64,000 bases of DNA from an uncultured Algibacter sp. (GCA_947499935.1 CANMQH010000009.1:1-64000); one strand, 5' to 3'; counted from the first letter of the stretch, positions 37,208 through 46,739 are shown. Program-made: numbers and translations. Notes: a model not told the origin generated them from the letters alone.

Positions 37208-37250
37208 AAAACCCCATTAATAATATCAAATATTATTAATGGGGTTTTTA
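37208..37250. terminator. Bidirectional terminator after the adhesin operon
   Basis: Perfect 18-bp stem AAAACCCCATTAATAATA / TATTATTAATGGGGTTTT with a 5-base loop, between convergent genes. It serves the OmpA gene on plus and the lipoprotein on minus. Confidence 0.9.
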
Positions 37251-37263
37251 GTTTAAATTTACG

Positions 37264-38997
37264 TTATTGACATATATAGATAGGGCAAGTAAAAGATTTA
37301 TTACTAGAGCTATACGTAACATTCCAAGTATCAGTATCTTTAATTCTTAAAACATCTGCTGTATGGTTATTATCGAGACTTAATATTTTTCTATTACTTC
37401 TAGTTTTGCTTTTAGCAATAGAATTAGCAACACGACACTCGCAATTGGTATTGTCTTTATCGTAAATATTTCCAGAGAATGAAATTGTTAATTTATCTTT
37501 AGATTTTTTGAAAGTAGATTTATTATTATTCCATTTCCAGTGTTTAATATCAGCACAGATATGTGTACCTGTTCCTTGTAAGAAGAAATATAAAGGAATT
37601 TGTTTGTGTCTATAAGATATTGCATACGTATTGTTATTATGTGTATAACTTCTCCAAACATAAATACTATGATTAATATTTGTGGTATGGTAAGCTTCAT
37701 CAGGACAACATTCGTTAGATTCTACATCTATGTCAAAATTTAAAGAATAGTCCTCACAATCATCATTAAAGGAAATAGTTACCGTACCATTAGCCGTACC
37801 AATACATGGTGATGTATAAGTAACACTCGGTCCTGTAAGTGTTGTGGTACCAATCGTCCATGTAATTTGATCTATAGAATTTAGTAAAAGATTGGTAAGG
37901 TTTGGCAAGGTCAATTGTACTTGTCCAGGACTACCTAAAACCTGATTAACATTTACTCCAAGAGTTGCTAATGTAGCCCTTCTTCTATCGCAAACAGATA
38001 CAACATAAGTTGTTTTTACACAAGAGAAAATATTTCCGTTAATGGAAGTTGTTAAAGTAACTTGTTGGCTTCCTGAAGTAGTAAATGTATGTGTAGCCGT
38101 TGGTCCAGATGCTGTATTAGTGTTTCCACTATTTGTAAAAGTCCAATTGTATTGTGCTCCAGGAACGTTATTAGCAACTTGTACAGTAATTTGTCCTCCT
38201 AGAGGATTAGGAATGATGCTAAAGTCAGCCTGAGAATCACAGCTAGAACTACCGCTCCCTGATCCTGAGCCTGAGCCCGAACCAGACCCTCCAGAGTTAG
38301 TTCCGCCAGGGAAATAACAAATAATGTCATCTAAGCCCGAATTAATAAATTGTTGGTTGGTAAAAGCATTTTTAGAAATATCTTTATTAACATTTATATA
38401 ATTTAGCTCCTCTAGAGGTAAAGTTTCTAATTTTTTAAGTGCATCAAAATCATCATTAATAACCACATAAAGTTTACCATAATCTTTAGCATAAACATAT
38501 GCACCCCCAATTTTCAATAAACCATGGCTATTAAATAGTGTTGCTTGTATAACATCAGAAACATCATAACCAGGAGAGGTTCTAATTTCTTTGCCTGCTC
38601 CTCTGATATATTCGAAAGTCTCTTTATCTATATCGCTTCTCATTGAGGTATAGGCATATTGCTTTTCAAAAGATGCTAGATGTTTATATTCTTCAATAAA
38701 TTCATCTGTTTCTTTAACTTCTCCCGCTTTGATTAGACTTTCTTGTTCTAAAAATTCATCATGTACATTTTGCAAGTTCTTATATACTTCTCTAAATTGA
38801 TCCAAATCATGAAATATAAGCATGCCGTTGTCTGCGATTATTTCGTGATTCACTATAGAGGTTTTTGAACTGAGTTCTTGGGACTTTAAAACATCATCTT
38901 CTTGTTCTGTATCTAATGAGTTCGAACATGCTTGTAAAAGGCAAGTCATTAAAATTAATTTGATTAGTGTTTTGAGTTTTAATTTACTGAAAATCAT
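37264..38997 (-). CDS. Hypothetical lipoprotein with Gly-Ser linker and PKD domain
   Basis: 577 residues. SPII signal with lipobox LLQAC (Cys24). The first 220 residues are helical and acidic and not recognised (DLDQFREVYKNLQNVHDEF). A low-complexity GS repeat (about 236-251) is a flexible linker. Next is a PKD-like domain (QYNWTFTNSGNTNTASG ... HTFTTSGSQQVTLT), a second Ig-like module, then a Cys-containing C-terminal domain (YHTTNINHSIYVWRSYT ... TCPIYICQ) not known to me. It is a surface or periplasmic lipoprotein of unknown role. The linker separates two folding units that may act independently. Confidence 0.75.
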   Translation of the reverse strand: MIFSKLKLKTLIKLILMTCLLQACSNSLDTEQEDDVLKSQELSSKTSIVNHEIIADNGMLIFHDLDQFREVYKNLQNVHDEFLEQESLIKAGEVKETDEFIEEYKHLASFEKQYAYTSMRSDIDKETFEYIRGAGKEIRTSPGYDVSDVIQATLFNSHGLLKIGGAYVYAKDYGKLYVVINDDFDALKKLETLPLEELNYINVNKDISKNAFTNQQFINSGLDDIICYFPGGTNSGGSGSGSGSGSGSGSSSCDSQADFSIIPNPLGGQITVQVANNVPGAQYNWTFTNSGNTNTASGPTATHTFTTSGSQQVTLTTSINGNIFSCVKTTYVVSVCDRRRATLATLGVNVNQVLGSPGQVQLTLPNLTNLLLNSIDQITWTIGTTTLTGPSVTYTSPCIGTANGTVTISFNDDCEDYSLNFDIDVESNECCPDEAYHTTNINHSIYVWRSYTHNNNTYAISYRHKQIPLYFFLQGTGTHICADIKHWKWNNNKSTFKKSKDKLTISFSGNIYDKDNTNCECRVANSIAKSKTRSNRKILSLDNNHTADVLRIKDTDTWNVTYSSSNKSFTCPIYICQ

Positions 38998-39465
38998 TTT
39001 TTTTATATTTTAAAATTGTTGCAGCAAAATTATCTTTTTAGTATGCTATCTTCTGTAGTCTAATCACCTGCATTCAAGGGGCTTTTTCACCCTAATATAT
39101 TGGGAGTATTTAGAGTATGAAAATCAGTTTAAAATTATATTTTTTTATTAAGGATATATGTTTATTTATAGAAGTATTCTACAATTGTGTATTATAAAAT
39201 ATTGTCATACAGACACTTGTAATCGGAATCCCATTTTAATATATTTCATTAGAGTTTTATATTTAATGAATATTTTTAGTAAAGCCTACACACATTAATC
39301 CATTAAATCTCAGGTAAATTATTTATCTTAAGTTTTTAACTTACACAACTATAAAAATTTTAAGTAAAAAAAGAACCCTATCAAAAAATTGATAGGGTTC
39401 TACACTTAAAATATAAAATTTGATAACGACTAATAATCAAACATTACTTTCAAAAAAATCAACAA
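38998..39465. other. Intergenic region between two minus-strand lipoprotein genes
   Basis: About 470 bases, AT-rich. It holds the terminator of the CAP-domain gene (39365-39402). The remaining part is the presumed promoter region of the 37264-38997 gene. Nothing else recognised. Confidence 0.5.
39365..39402 (-). terminator. Terminator after the CAP-domain gene
   Basis: Minus-strand stem AGAACCCTATCA / TGATAGGGTTCT, loop ATTTTT, followed by seven T residues, about 65 nt beyond the stop. Confidence 0.85.
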
Positions 39466-39969
39466 CTATTTCTTTATAAAAATATTGGTATAATACCAAT
39501 TTCCATCTAAACTTTTCTCAGCAGAAATATCAAAATTTGTATAATCGCCTTCTAAATTTGCTTTATGGCCTTCACTTCTTATCCAAGCATTTACTACAGA
39601 TTCTGCAGATGTATAACCATAAGCTACATTTTCTGACACCTGCTTTGCTCCTATATTAGACTTTAGATAATTACTTCTAATAAAAAAATTATCATGAGAT
39701 ACAACATCTTTATCTGCCATATAATCTGTATGACTATAAGCCACAGATTTAATAATAGGCATGTTGTTTAATGTATTTAAACCTTTAGATTCTCTATGCT
39801 TGTTTATAAGATTTAATATTTCTAACTCAATACTCTTTGCCTCTATTGAAACAATTTTTAATTCTGTTTCACTTAGATTATCTTCAATATTAGCATTATC
39901 TGTTGTACAAGAAGACACTACTAATAGCATCACTAATGCGGAAAAATAGGATTTGAAGATTGATTTCAT
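39466..39969 (-). CDS. CAP (SCP/PR-1) domain lipoprotein
   Basis: 167 residues. Lipobox VVSSC (Cys21). The rest is a CAP domain: LINKHRESKGLNTLNN, SHTDYMADKDVVSHDNF, SENVAYGYTSAESVVNAWIRS and GHKANLEGDYTNF carry the conserved histidine and glutamate positions. CAP proteins are extracytoplasmic; bacterial ones are of unsettled function (possible adhesion or lipid binding). Single-gene transcript with its own terminator. Confidence 0.85.
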   Translation of the reverse strand: MKSIFKSYFSALVMLLVVSSCTTDNANIEDNLSETELKIVSIEAKSIELEILNLINKHRESKGLNTLNNMPIIKSVAYSHTDYMADKDVVSHDNFFIRSNYLKSNIGAKQVSENVAYGYTSAESVVNAWIRSEGHKANLEGDYTNFDISAEKSLDGNWYYTNIFIKK

Positions 39970-40044
39970 GATTGAGGCTTTTTGACTTGGTGATATAAAA
40001 TTAAGCCTATAGTCGCGAAATAATTGTTAAAGAAATGTTAATAT

Positions 40045-40088
40045 CGATTAAAAACATGTATTTCGTCGATATTATATGTTTTTAATCG
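40045..40088. repeat. 13-bp perfect inverted repeat between pdxH and the CAP gene
   Basis: CGATTAAAAACAT at 40045-40057 and ATGTTTTTAATCG at 40076-40088 around an 18-base loop. A related phrase, ATGTATTTCgTCG/ATGTATTTCaTCG, occurs in the loop and again at about 40115-40127. It could be a pdxH transcript end or an operator 76-119 nt upstream of the CAP gene. Confidence 0.5.
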
Positions 40089-40134
40089 TTAAAATACATA
40101 CTTCAAGATTAAAAAAATGTATTTCATCGTTTTT

Positions 40135-40782
40135 TTAAGGAGATAAACGGCTTTTAGTCCAGTCCTTATTATTTTCAATCATATATCTAACTCTGTCGTG
40201 TAATCTATTCTTTCTACCTTGCCAAAACTCTATTTCTAAAGGCTTAACGATATAGCCTCCCCAATGTTCTGGTCTTTCAATTAGTTTTCCTTGATACTCA
40301 TCTTCTAGCTTAGCCAATTTATCTTCTAAATATTGCCTGTGAGTTATAACTTCACTTTGGTTAGAAACTAGAGCACCCAATTGACTTCCCCTTGGTCTAG
40401 ACTCAAAATAATCATTACTTGATTTTTCATCAATCTTCTCAGCGCTTCCTTTTATTATAATCTGTCTTTCGGCGCCATGCCAAAAAAAAGATAGACAAAC
40501 ATTTGGGTTATTAGCCATGGCTAACCCCTTTTCGCTATGGTAATTAGTAAAAAAAACAAATCCCTCTTCGTTAACTTTTTTTAGAAGTACTACTCTACTT
40601 TTAGGAAAACCATCTAAACCTATTGTAGAAATAGTCATGGCATTAGTTTCTTGATTCTCAAAAAACCCATCAACCTCATCAAACCATGTTTTAAATAATA
40701 GCATAGGATTATCAGGAACATCACTTAATAGCAATGCTCCCTTTTCGTATGATTTTCTATAATTGCTTAAATCTTTTTCCAT
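40135..40782 (-). CDS. pdxH: Pyridoxamine 5'-phosphate oxidase
   Basis: 215 residues, typical. FMN-binding signature around SRVVLLKKVNEEGFVFFTNYHSEKG (about 59-83), LSFFWHGAERQIIIKGSAEK, SRPRGSQLGALVSNQSEVI, and the C-terminal FWQGRKNRLHDRVRY identify PdxH. It oxidises PNP/PMP to pyridoxal phosphate with FMN and oxygen. It lies 93 nt downstream of rnz, on its own or at the end of the pyr-rnz group. Confidence 0.95.
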   Translation of the reverse strand: MEKDLSNYRKSYEKGALLLSDVPDNPMLLFKTWFDEVDGFFENQETNAMTISTIGLDGFPKSRVVLLKKVNEEGFVFFTNYHSEKGLAMANNPNVCLSFFWHGAERQIIIKGSAEKIDEKSSNDYFESRPRGSQLGALVSNQSEVITHRQYLEDKLAKLEDEYQGKLIERPEHWGGYIVKPLEIEFWQGRKNRLHDRVRYMIENNKDWTKSRLSP

Positions 40783-40875
40783 AGTAACAAAATTAATCTT
40801 TTTTGGAATATTGATATATTTTTTACCTATTTAAAGAGATATCTATAACATGGATTATAACTAAATTTACTTCAA

Positions 40876-41781
40876 CTAAAAATTAAAAGTCTTACCATCT
40901 TCGCTCAATTCTACATGCTCAAAAACTGTTTTAGCTTCGTCTTTAAATTCACTTATACCATCATATCGTGTAGAATAATGTCCTAATAATAAATTTCCAA
41001 CATTAGCTTTACTCGCTATTGTTGCGGCTTCTTTAGCTGTAGAATGTTTAGTTTTTAATGCCAAATGAGCATGTTTATCTAAAAATGTTGATTCATGATA
41101 CAATACATCTACATTTTTAATTAAAGGAATTATATCTTCTTTATACATGGTATCGCTACAAAATGCATAACTTTTTGGCTTTTTACCCGCTTGAGTTACT
41201 GTTGCGTTTTTTATAGTATCTCCATGTTCATTAACAACATCAAAACCTTGGGTGAGTTTTCTATAATAGGCTACATTAATATTAGCCTTTTCTGCGGCAT
41301 CAATATCTAATTTACGCTTACCTTTTTTTGCTTTAAACAAAAATCCGTTGGTATATATTCTATGATTTAAGGGAATGGTAGAAACTGTTACCTTCTCATC
41401 TTCAAAGATAACCTCAGAAGCTTTAGAGGTCAATTCATGAAAATATAAATTATAATTGGTCCAAGAGTCAGCTAATTTCATTTGGAGCGTTATAATTTCC
41501 TTAATCCCCTTAGGTCCATAAATATGTAAATCTGCTTCTCTTGTTAGCAACCTAAAGGTAGAAATTAACCCAACCAAACCAAAAAAGTGATCGCCGTGTA
41601 AATGCGAAATAAAAATATGTTTTATTTGGTTAAATTTAATTTTATGTTTTCTAAGTTGAACTTGTGTACCTTCTCCACAATCTATTAAAAACATATGGCT
41701 ATTTATCTCCAATACTTGAGACGTTGTGTTGTTTAAAGTTCTTGGAGTGGCACTATAACAGCCTAAAATTGAGAGTTTCAT
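40876..41781 (-). CDS. rnz: Ribonuclease Z
   Basis: 301 residues, short form (tRNase ZS). Metallo-beta-lactamase motif HLHGDHFFG (about 60-68), upstream LIDCGEGTQVQLR, and downstream FCSDTMYK, HESTFLDKHAHLALKTKHSTAKEAA and LGHYSTRYD provide the zinc ligands and exosite. It cuts the 3' trailer of tRNA precursors. It starts 7 nt after the DUF3291 stop, in the pyrR-pyrB group. Confidence 0.95.
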   Translation of the reverse strand: MKLSILGCYSATPRTLNNTTSQVLEINSHMFLIDCGEGTQVQLRKHKIKFNQIKHIFISHLHGDHFFGLVGLISTFRLLTREADLHIYGPKGIKEIITLQMKLADSWTNYNLYFHELTSKASEVIFEDEKVTVSTIPLNHRIYTNGFLFKAKKGKRKLDIDAAEKANINVAYYRKLTQGFDVVNEHGDTIKNATVTQAGKKPKSYAFCSDTMYKEDIIPLIKNVDVLYHESTFLDKHAHLALKTKHSTAKEAATIASKANVGNLLLGHYSTRYDGISEFKDEAKTVFEHVELSEDGKTFNF

Positions 41782-41788
41782 AGAATTT

Positions 41789-42256
41789 TTATAAGACTTT
41801 GTAGTTAAGTGACTCCGTTACCGAAAATTTACTTTTAAAAGTAAATGCATAAGGGGTTTCGCCATGTAAGTTTAAATAATCTAAACGGATTTTAGCATCA
41901 TTAAATGTTGGTATATTGCCTTTGGGGATATACCAGAATGCCATATGGTTGGCTATGTTTTTTTTAAACCATTCTTTTTTACGCTTTAAAACTTCTATAT
42001 GACCAGATTTATAAACATATTTAAAGAGTGACTCTACATCGCTCCAAACAGACATATTAATGATTAATAAATCATCTTTGAATATTTGCAATGCTTCATC
42101 TTTATCTTCATCTTTTAGCCTCCAAATAAAACCATCGCTAGTATCTGCAATAGTATTTATTTGTGCTACATTATCTATAAAATCTTTCATGATTGGATCA
42201 TTTAAAGCCCCTAAACCTTTGGCTATATTAACTTGTGCTAAATGATACCTCTGCAT
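41789..42256 (-). CDS. DUF3291 domain protein
   Basis: 155 residues, soluble. RYHLAQVNIAKGLGALNDPIM at the start, GFIWRLKDE in the middle and HMAFWYIPKGNIPTFNDAKIRLDYL match DUF3291, related in fold to ABM/dimeric alpha-beta barrel proteins. Role unknown. It begins one base after the STAS-like gene and stops 7 bases before rnz. Confidence 0.85.
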   Translation of the reverse strand: MQRYHLAQVNIAKGLGALNDPIMKDFIDNVAQINTIADTSDGFIWRLKDEDKDEALQIFKDDLLIINMSVWSDVESLFKYVYKSGHIEVLKRKKEWFKKNIANHMAFWYIPKGNIPTFNDAKIRLDYLNLHGETPYAFTFKSKFSVTESLNYKVL

Positions 42257-42257
42257 A

Positions 42258-42590
42258 TTAAAACCCTAAATCTCGTTCGATATCTTCCATTTCAATAACA
42301 TCGTATGCTTCTTGAATTGTTGGCACAACAATGATATCATCTGGAACAATATCTAAATCTATTTTACTAGATACAACAACAAAAGAGTGTTTTGCTTCTC
42401 TATGCGTATTTGATATTTGAAGAAATTCATTAATATCATTAACCCCTAAAGGGTTTAATTGTGTTAAAACAATAATGATATTATTATTTTTAAATTTAGA
42501 ATAAGCTTCTTGAAGTTTACTTACAAGCGTTATTATTGTAGCCTTTTCTTGTGTGATAATGGATGTATTAGCATTTTGATCTATAATCAT
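42258..42590 (-). CDS. Small STAS-like protein
   Basis: 110 residues. The alternation beta (TSIITQE), helix (LVSKLQEAYSKF), beta (NIIIVLTQ), helix (INEFLQISNTHRE), beta (SFVVVSS) and final helix (TIQEAYDVIEMEDIERDLGF) fits the STAS fold of anti-sigma-factor antagonists. The usual DSSG phosphoserine site is absent (here LNPLGVND), so a classic partner switch is unlikely. It sits between pyrB (5 bases) and DUF3291 (1 base). Annotations of such proteins as 'ribonuclease Z' appear to come only from position. Confidence 0.65.
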   Translation of the reverse strand: MIIDQNANTSIITQEKATIITLVSKLQEAYSKFKNNNIIIVLTQLNPLGVNDINEFLQISNTHREAKHSFVVVSSKIDLDIVPDDIIVVPTIQEAYDVIEMEDIERDLGF

Positions 42591-42595
42591 AATGT

Positions 42596-43525
42596 TTATT
42601 GTTTAATTTTTGATGCTAACAAATAAATAACAGCCATTCTTACTGCAACACCATTTTGAACTTGGTCTAAGATTATAGACTGTTTAGAATCTGCTACGTC
42701 GCTGGTAATTTCTACACCTCTATTAATTGGCCCTGGATGCATAATGGTTATCGCTTTATCTAAACCATCCAACAGTTCCCTATTAACGCCATATTGTTGT
42801 GTATATTCTCTGGTAGATGGAAAATAACTTATGTCCATACGCTCGTTCTGTACACGGAGCATATTAGCGACATCACACCAGTTTAAAGCCTTACGCAAAT
42901 TTGTTTCGACCTTGACCCCTAGTTTATCTATATACTTTGGTATTAAGGTTTTTGGACCACATACCATAACTTGAGCACCTTGTAGTTGTAATGCAAATAT
43001 ATTGGACAATGCTACACGACTATGCAGTATATCGCCAACAATAACTACTTTTTTGCCTTTAACCTCACCTAATTTCTCTCTTATAGAATACGAATCTAGT
43101 AAAGCCTGTGTAGGATGCTCATGTGCACCATCTCCTGCATTTATAATACTTGCATTAATATGTTTGGATAAAAACACACCAGCTCCAGGGTTGGGGTGGC
43201 GCATAACCACCATATCAACTTTCATAGATAAAATATTATTTACCGTATCTATTAAAGTTTCTCCTTTTTTTACTGAAGATTGTGCTGATGAAAAATTTAT
43301 AACATCGGCAGATAAACGCTTTTCGGCAAGTTCAAAAGAAAGTTTTGTTCGTGTAGAATTTTCGAAAAACAGATTAGCAATAGTAATATCTCGAAGCGAA
43401 GGCACTTTTTTTATGGGTCTATTAATCACTTCTTTAAAATGATCAGCAGTTTTAAAAATAAGTTCAATATCTTGCTTGTTAAGATATTTTATTCCCAGTA
43501 AGTGATTCACACTTAATTCGCTCAT
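42596..43525 (-). CDS. pyrB: Aspartate carbamoyltransferase catalytic subunit
   Basis: 309 residues, typical. Carbamoyl-phosphate motif FFENSTRTKLSFELA (about 53-67), HPNPGAGVF, GAHEHPTQALLDSYSI and MHPGPINRGVEI are diagnostic. It condenses carbamoyl phosphate and aspartate in pyrimidine synthesis. No pyrI gene is adjacent. It lies 62 nt downstream of pyrR. Confidence 0.95.
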   Translation of the reverse strand: MSELSVNHLLGIKYLNKQDIELIFKTADHFKEVINRPIKKVPSLRDITIANLFFENSTRTKLSFELAEKRLSADVINFSSAQSSVKKGETLIDTVNNILSMKVDMVVMRHPNPGAGVFLSKHINASIINAGDGAHEHPTQALLDSYSIREKLGEVKGKKVVIVGDILHSRVALSNIFALQLQGAQVMVCGPKTLIPKYIDKLGVKVETNLRKALNWCDVANMLRVQNERMDISYFPSTREYTQQYGVNRELLDGLDKAITIMHPGPINRGVEITSDVADSKQSIILDQVQNGVAVRMAVIYLLASKIKQ

Positions 43526-43587
43526 TTGTATTCTATTAACTTTTATTATTTATTAGGCTTCAACGTTCGCCTTAACATCTAAAACTA

Positions 43588-44127
43588 TTATTGTTCTATC
43601 AAGTAAACGGCGTCTTCATTATCATGCTCTTTCCAGTTTACCTTTACTTTTTCGTTATTTATAACATCAACTTGCCTGCCTCTATAATCAGGCTGTATTG
43701 GTAGATGTCTACTAAAACGTCTATCTATTAGTGTTAATAACTCTATTTCGTTTGGTCTTCCAAAAGATTGTATCGCTGTTAAAGCTGCTCTAATACTTCT
43801 TCCTGTGTGTAAAACATCATCAATAAACACAATGTTTTTATCTTCTACCAAAAAATTAATTTTTGTTGTATTCGCTTCTAATGTTTTTTCTCCTCTACGA
43901 AAATCATCTCTAAAAAACGTGATATCCAAATGCCCAAGCTTAACATCTTTAACCTTGTAATCTTCTTTTAAGATTTTAGTTAGTCTTTCGGCTAAATATA
44001 CACCACGAGGTTGTAAACCGATAAGCACTGTATTAAAAAAATCGTTGTGTTTTTCAATAAGTTGACAAGCCAATCGGTGAAGAATGATGTTTACCTCCTT
44101 GGCGTTAAGTAAAACTTTTTGGCTCAT
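43588..44127 (-). CDS. pyrR: Bifunctional pyr operon regulator / uracil phosphoribosyltransferase
   Basis: 179 residues from ATG 44127; a TTG 12 bases earlier is possible but gives an atypical start. The PRPP-binding loop VFIDDVLHTGRSIRAAL (about 93-109), the long LTLIDRRFSRHLPIQPDYRG region, and ILHRLACQLIEKHND are those of PyrR. In Gram-positives PyrR binds RNA to attenuate pyr transcription; I see no clear attenuator leader here. First gene of the pyr group. Confidence 0.9.
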   Translation of the reverse strand: MSQKVLLNAKEVNIILHRLACQLIEKHNDFFNTVLIGLQPRGVYLAERLTKILKEDYKVKDVKLGHLDITFFRDDFRRGEKTLEANTTKINFLVEDKNIVFIDDVLHTGRSIRAALTAIQSFGRPNEIELLTLIDRRFSRHLPIQPDYRGRQVDVINNEKVKVNWKEHDNEDAVYLIEQ

Positions 44128-44277
44128 ATTGTATTCCAAACGTATTTGGAGAACAAAGGTAATGGAAAAATCTTGAAGTCAAAATTTGTTTAACTGTTTT
44201 TAGTTAAGCTAAACAGAATAAACTTAAATTATTTTATAGGGTATTTATTATTCGACATTAAAAGCAAAGTATGCTTT

Positions 44278-45225
44278 TTAATGTATTAGCTTTTGAATAA
44301 TATCTTTAATACTAAGAATTGCTTTTGTGTGTTCTATACTTGGTCCTGCAACCCAAACCGTTTTATAAGTCGCTTTAGTTGCTGCATTTTTTGTGGCATT
44401 CATACCTATTGAAAACCGTATCATTTTAACCCACTTCTTAAATTTTCGGTTTTTATTTAACATACGTTCTAACCACGTTTGTTTCGTCCCTATTTTTTGA
44501 ACGTAAGGTGTATTTATTACGGTGCATGGTGTACCCGAAATACGCTCTGTCATAACAATATCTTTAGCCCCATAAGCAACACAAGCTTGTTTATATTCGT
44601 CAGTTACACCAGCTTCAATAGAAGCTATAAATGGACTCCCTACAGAAACACCTTCGGCGCCATACGCTATCATTTTATCAATATCTGTTTTACAGCCCAC
44701 ACCACCAGCTGAAATAACTGGGATGTTGCATTGCGAACTAAGTTCGCCAATTAATTCTTTTGGAGATATATTACCTCTGTGCCCACCAGCTTCGTTATTT
44801 ACTGCTATAATGGCGTCTGCACCTAATGCTTCTACTTTTTTAGCAAATTTTAAATCGGTAACATCACAAAATACTTTAATACCTACCTTGTGTGCTTGAT
44901 TTATGGTTTCTTCTGGGCTACCCAACGACGTTATTATAAAATCACAACCCACTTCGCAAATGACTTTTAATTGGTCTTTATATTTTAAGTTTGATTTATT
45001 AACGATAAGATTAAAACCAAATGAACCACCTGAGACTTTAGCTGCTTTTAATATGTTTAAAGCTTCCCTTAATTCATCAAGTGTTCTGTAGTTTAGTGCA
45101 GGTATACAACCTGCTATACCACCATGCATAGCTTCTTTAACCATAGCGACATTAGACACTAAAAACATAGGTGCTTGAATAATTGGATATTTTATATCTA
45201 AAAGTGTTGTCAGTTTGGTTTCCAT
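44278..45225 (-). CDS. Nitronate monooxygenase family protein
   Basis: 315 residues. FMN-dependent TIM barrel: YPIIQAPMFLVSN (about 13-25), FGFNLIV, ITSLGSPEE, NNEAGGHRGN (catalytic His region), PVISAGGVG and GAEGVSVGSPF (phosphate-binding). It oxidises alkyl nitronates with oxygen or is a related enoyl reductase-like flavoprotein; the exact substrate is uncertain. Monocistronic, 95 nt from the rlmI-like gene. Confidence 0.85.
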   Translation of the reverse strand: METKLTTLLDIKYPIIQAPMFLVSNVAMVKEAMHGGIAGCIPALNYRTLDELREALNILKAAKVSGGSFGFNLIVNKSNLKYKDQLKVICEVGCDFIITSLGSPEETINQAHKVGIKVFCDVTDLKFAKKVEALGADAIIAVNNEAGGHRGNISPKELIGELSSQCNIPVISAGGVGCKTDIDKMIAYGAEGVSVGSPFIASIEAGVTDEYKQACVAYGAKDIVMTERISGTPCTVINTPYVQKIGTKQTWLERMLNKNRKFKKWVKMIRFSIGMNATKNAATKATYKTVWVAGPSIEHTKAILSIKDIIQKLIH

Positions 45226-45320
45226 GGTTTGTGTTTTTGTAAAGACTTGTAAAACAATACATAATAGTGTTTCTACAAATATAATAAAATATTATGCATG
45301 CATAACACTTGACATGCGCT

Positions 45321-46571
45321 CTAATCTATAAAACGATAATAACCACATTTTAAATAAGCGCCTTCTGTAAAACCTATAGGGTGATCAGTATCATGCTCCG
45401 TTTGTAAAATCATTTTAGAACCCCGCTTGCCGGATGCTAATACTTTATCATTTATATCAAAAAAGGTTGAAGCTAATACTCTAGATGAACAAGACGCCAA
45501 TACTAAAAGTCCGTTTTTAGATGTTAATTTCTCTCCTAAAGCTGATAATTGCGCATATTTCTTTTTTGCTAAATCTATTTCTGAGGCTTGTTTGGCAAAA
45601 CTTGGCGGGTCAATAACAACAACATCATAAGTTGTTTTAGTCTTAATTAGGTTTTTTAACGCTTCAAAAGCATCCCCTACTATCGTTTTATGTTTCCCTT
45701 TATAAATATTTAGCTTTCCATTTTCTTTGGCTATTTCTAAAGCTTGAGCACTTATATCTAAGCTCGTTACTTCTTTGGCGCCATTAGCTAAAGCATGCAC
45801 TGAAAATCCTCCCGCGTAACTAAAAACATCTAATACCGTTTTGTCTTTACTCCACGCACCAACTTGTTTTCTATTGGCTCTATGGTCTAAAAAATAGCCT
45901 GTTTTATGACCTTTGATAACATTTGCTGAAAAATTTACCCCATGCTCTACAAATTGAACAACTTCATTTTTTAAGGTTCCATAAACAACAGCTCCGTTTT
46001 CTAGTTTATGTTGCTTAGATTTTTCTAAACTTCTACTTAATCTTATAACAACAGTTTTTGCTTTTGATATTTGCTGTAAACTAGGAATAATAATGTCTAA
46101 ATACGGTAACCATATTTCAGAATAAATCTTAACCACCAATACCGTTGCATATACATCAGCTATTAATCCAGGAAAACCATCATTTTCGCCAAACAAAAGG
46201 CGGTAACTATTGGTTTTTGTTTTTAGTAAACTTAATCTTTTAGAGTAAGCATGTTGTATCCTTTGCAAAAAGAAATCATGGTTTATTGTAACCTTGTTAA
46301 AACCGTGATGTAACATTTTAATACGAATAGGCGAATTAGCGTCATATAAACCTATACCAACAACGCGATTTTTATTTTTACTAAAAATGATTGCTAAATC
46401 TCCAGATTTTGCATTATCATTTATTTTATTAATGTTGTCTGAAAACACCCAAGGATGTCCTTGTATAACAAATTGTTCTCCCTTATTATTAAGCTTAACA
46501 GCTAGGTTTTTTGGTTTATAATTTGATTTTATTTCGGGAGAAAAAGACATACTCTTATTAAATTTATTCAA
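45321..46571 (-). CDS. Class I SAM-dependent rRNA methyltransferase (RlmI-like)
   Basis: 416 residues. N-terminal PUA domain (GHPWVFSDNINKIND), EEHRE-like middle part, SAM motif VLDVFSYAGGFSVHALANGA (about 249-268) and catalytic DPPSFAKQ match RlmI/YccW, the 23S rRNA m5C1962 methyltransferase. Internal starts (for example Met8) are possible. It diverges from cydA. Confidence 0.9.
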   Translation of the reverse strand: MNKFNKSMSFSPEIKSNYKPKNLAVKLNNKGEQFVIQGHPWVFSDNINKINDNAKSGDLAIIFSKNKNRVVGIGLYDANSPIRIKMLHHGFNKVTINHDFFLQRIQHAYSKRLSLLKTKTNSYRLLFGENDGFPGLIADVYATVLVVKIYSEIWLPYLDIIIPSLQQISKAKTVVIRLSRSLEKSKQHKLENGAVVYGTLKNEVVQFVEHGVNFSANVIKGHKTGYFLDHRANRKQVGAWSKDKTVLDVFSYAGGFSVHALANGAKEVTSLDISAQALEIAKENGKLNIYKGKHKTIVGDAFEALKNLIKTKTTYDVVVIDPPSFAKQASEIDLAKKKYAQLSALGEKLTSKNGLLVLASCSSRVLASTFFDINDKVLASGKRGSKMILQTEHDTDHPIGFTEGAYLKCGYYRFID

Positions 46572-46739
46572 AAATATACGTTTTGACTGGATTAATCTAT
46601 TTAATTGTTTTTAAGCTTTTCTAAAACAATCAATCTTTAATAAAAATCACTATTAAATATACAAGACCTACAATTGATTAATTTTAGAAAAACCTATGTA
46701 TTTAATACAAATTATCATCTAAAATTCACGGTTTAAAAG

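Noticed and set aside
43002..43442. 146-codon plus-strand frame inside pyrB
   Set aside because: Antisense to a highly conserved gene with all active-site motifs; no independent support.
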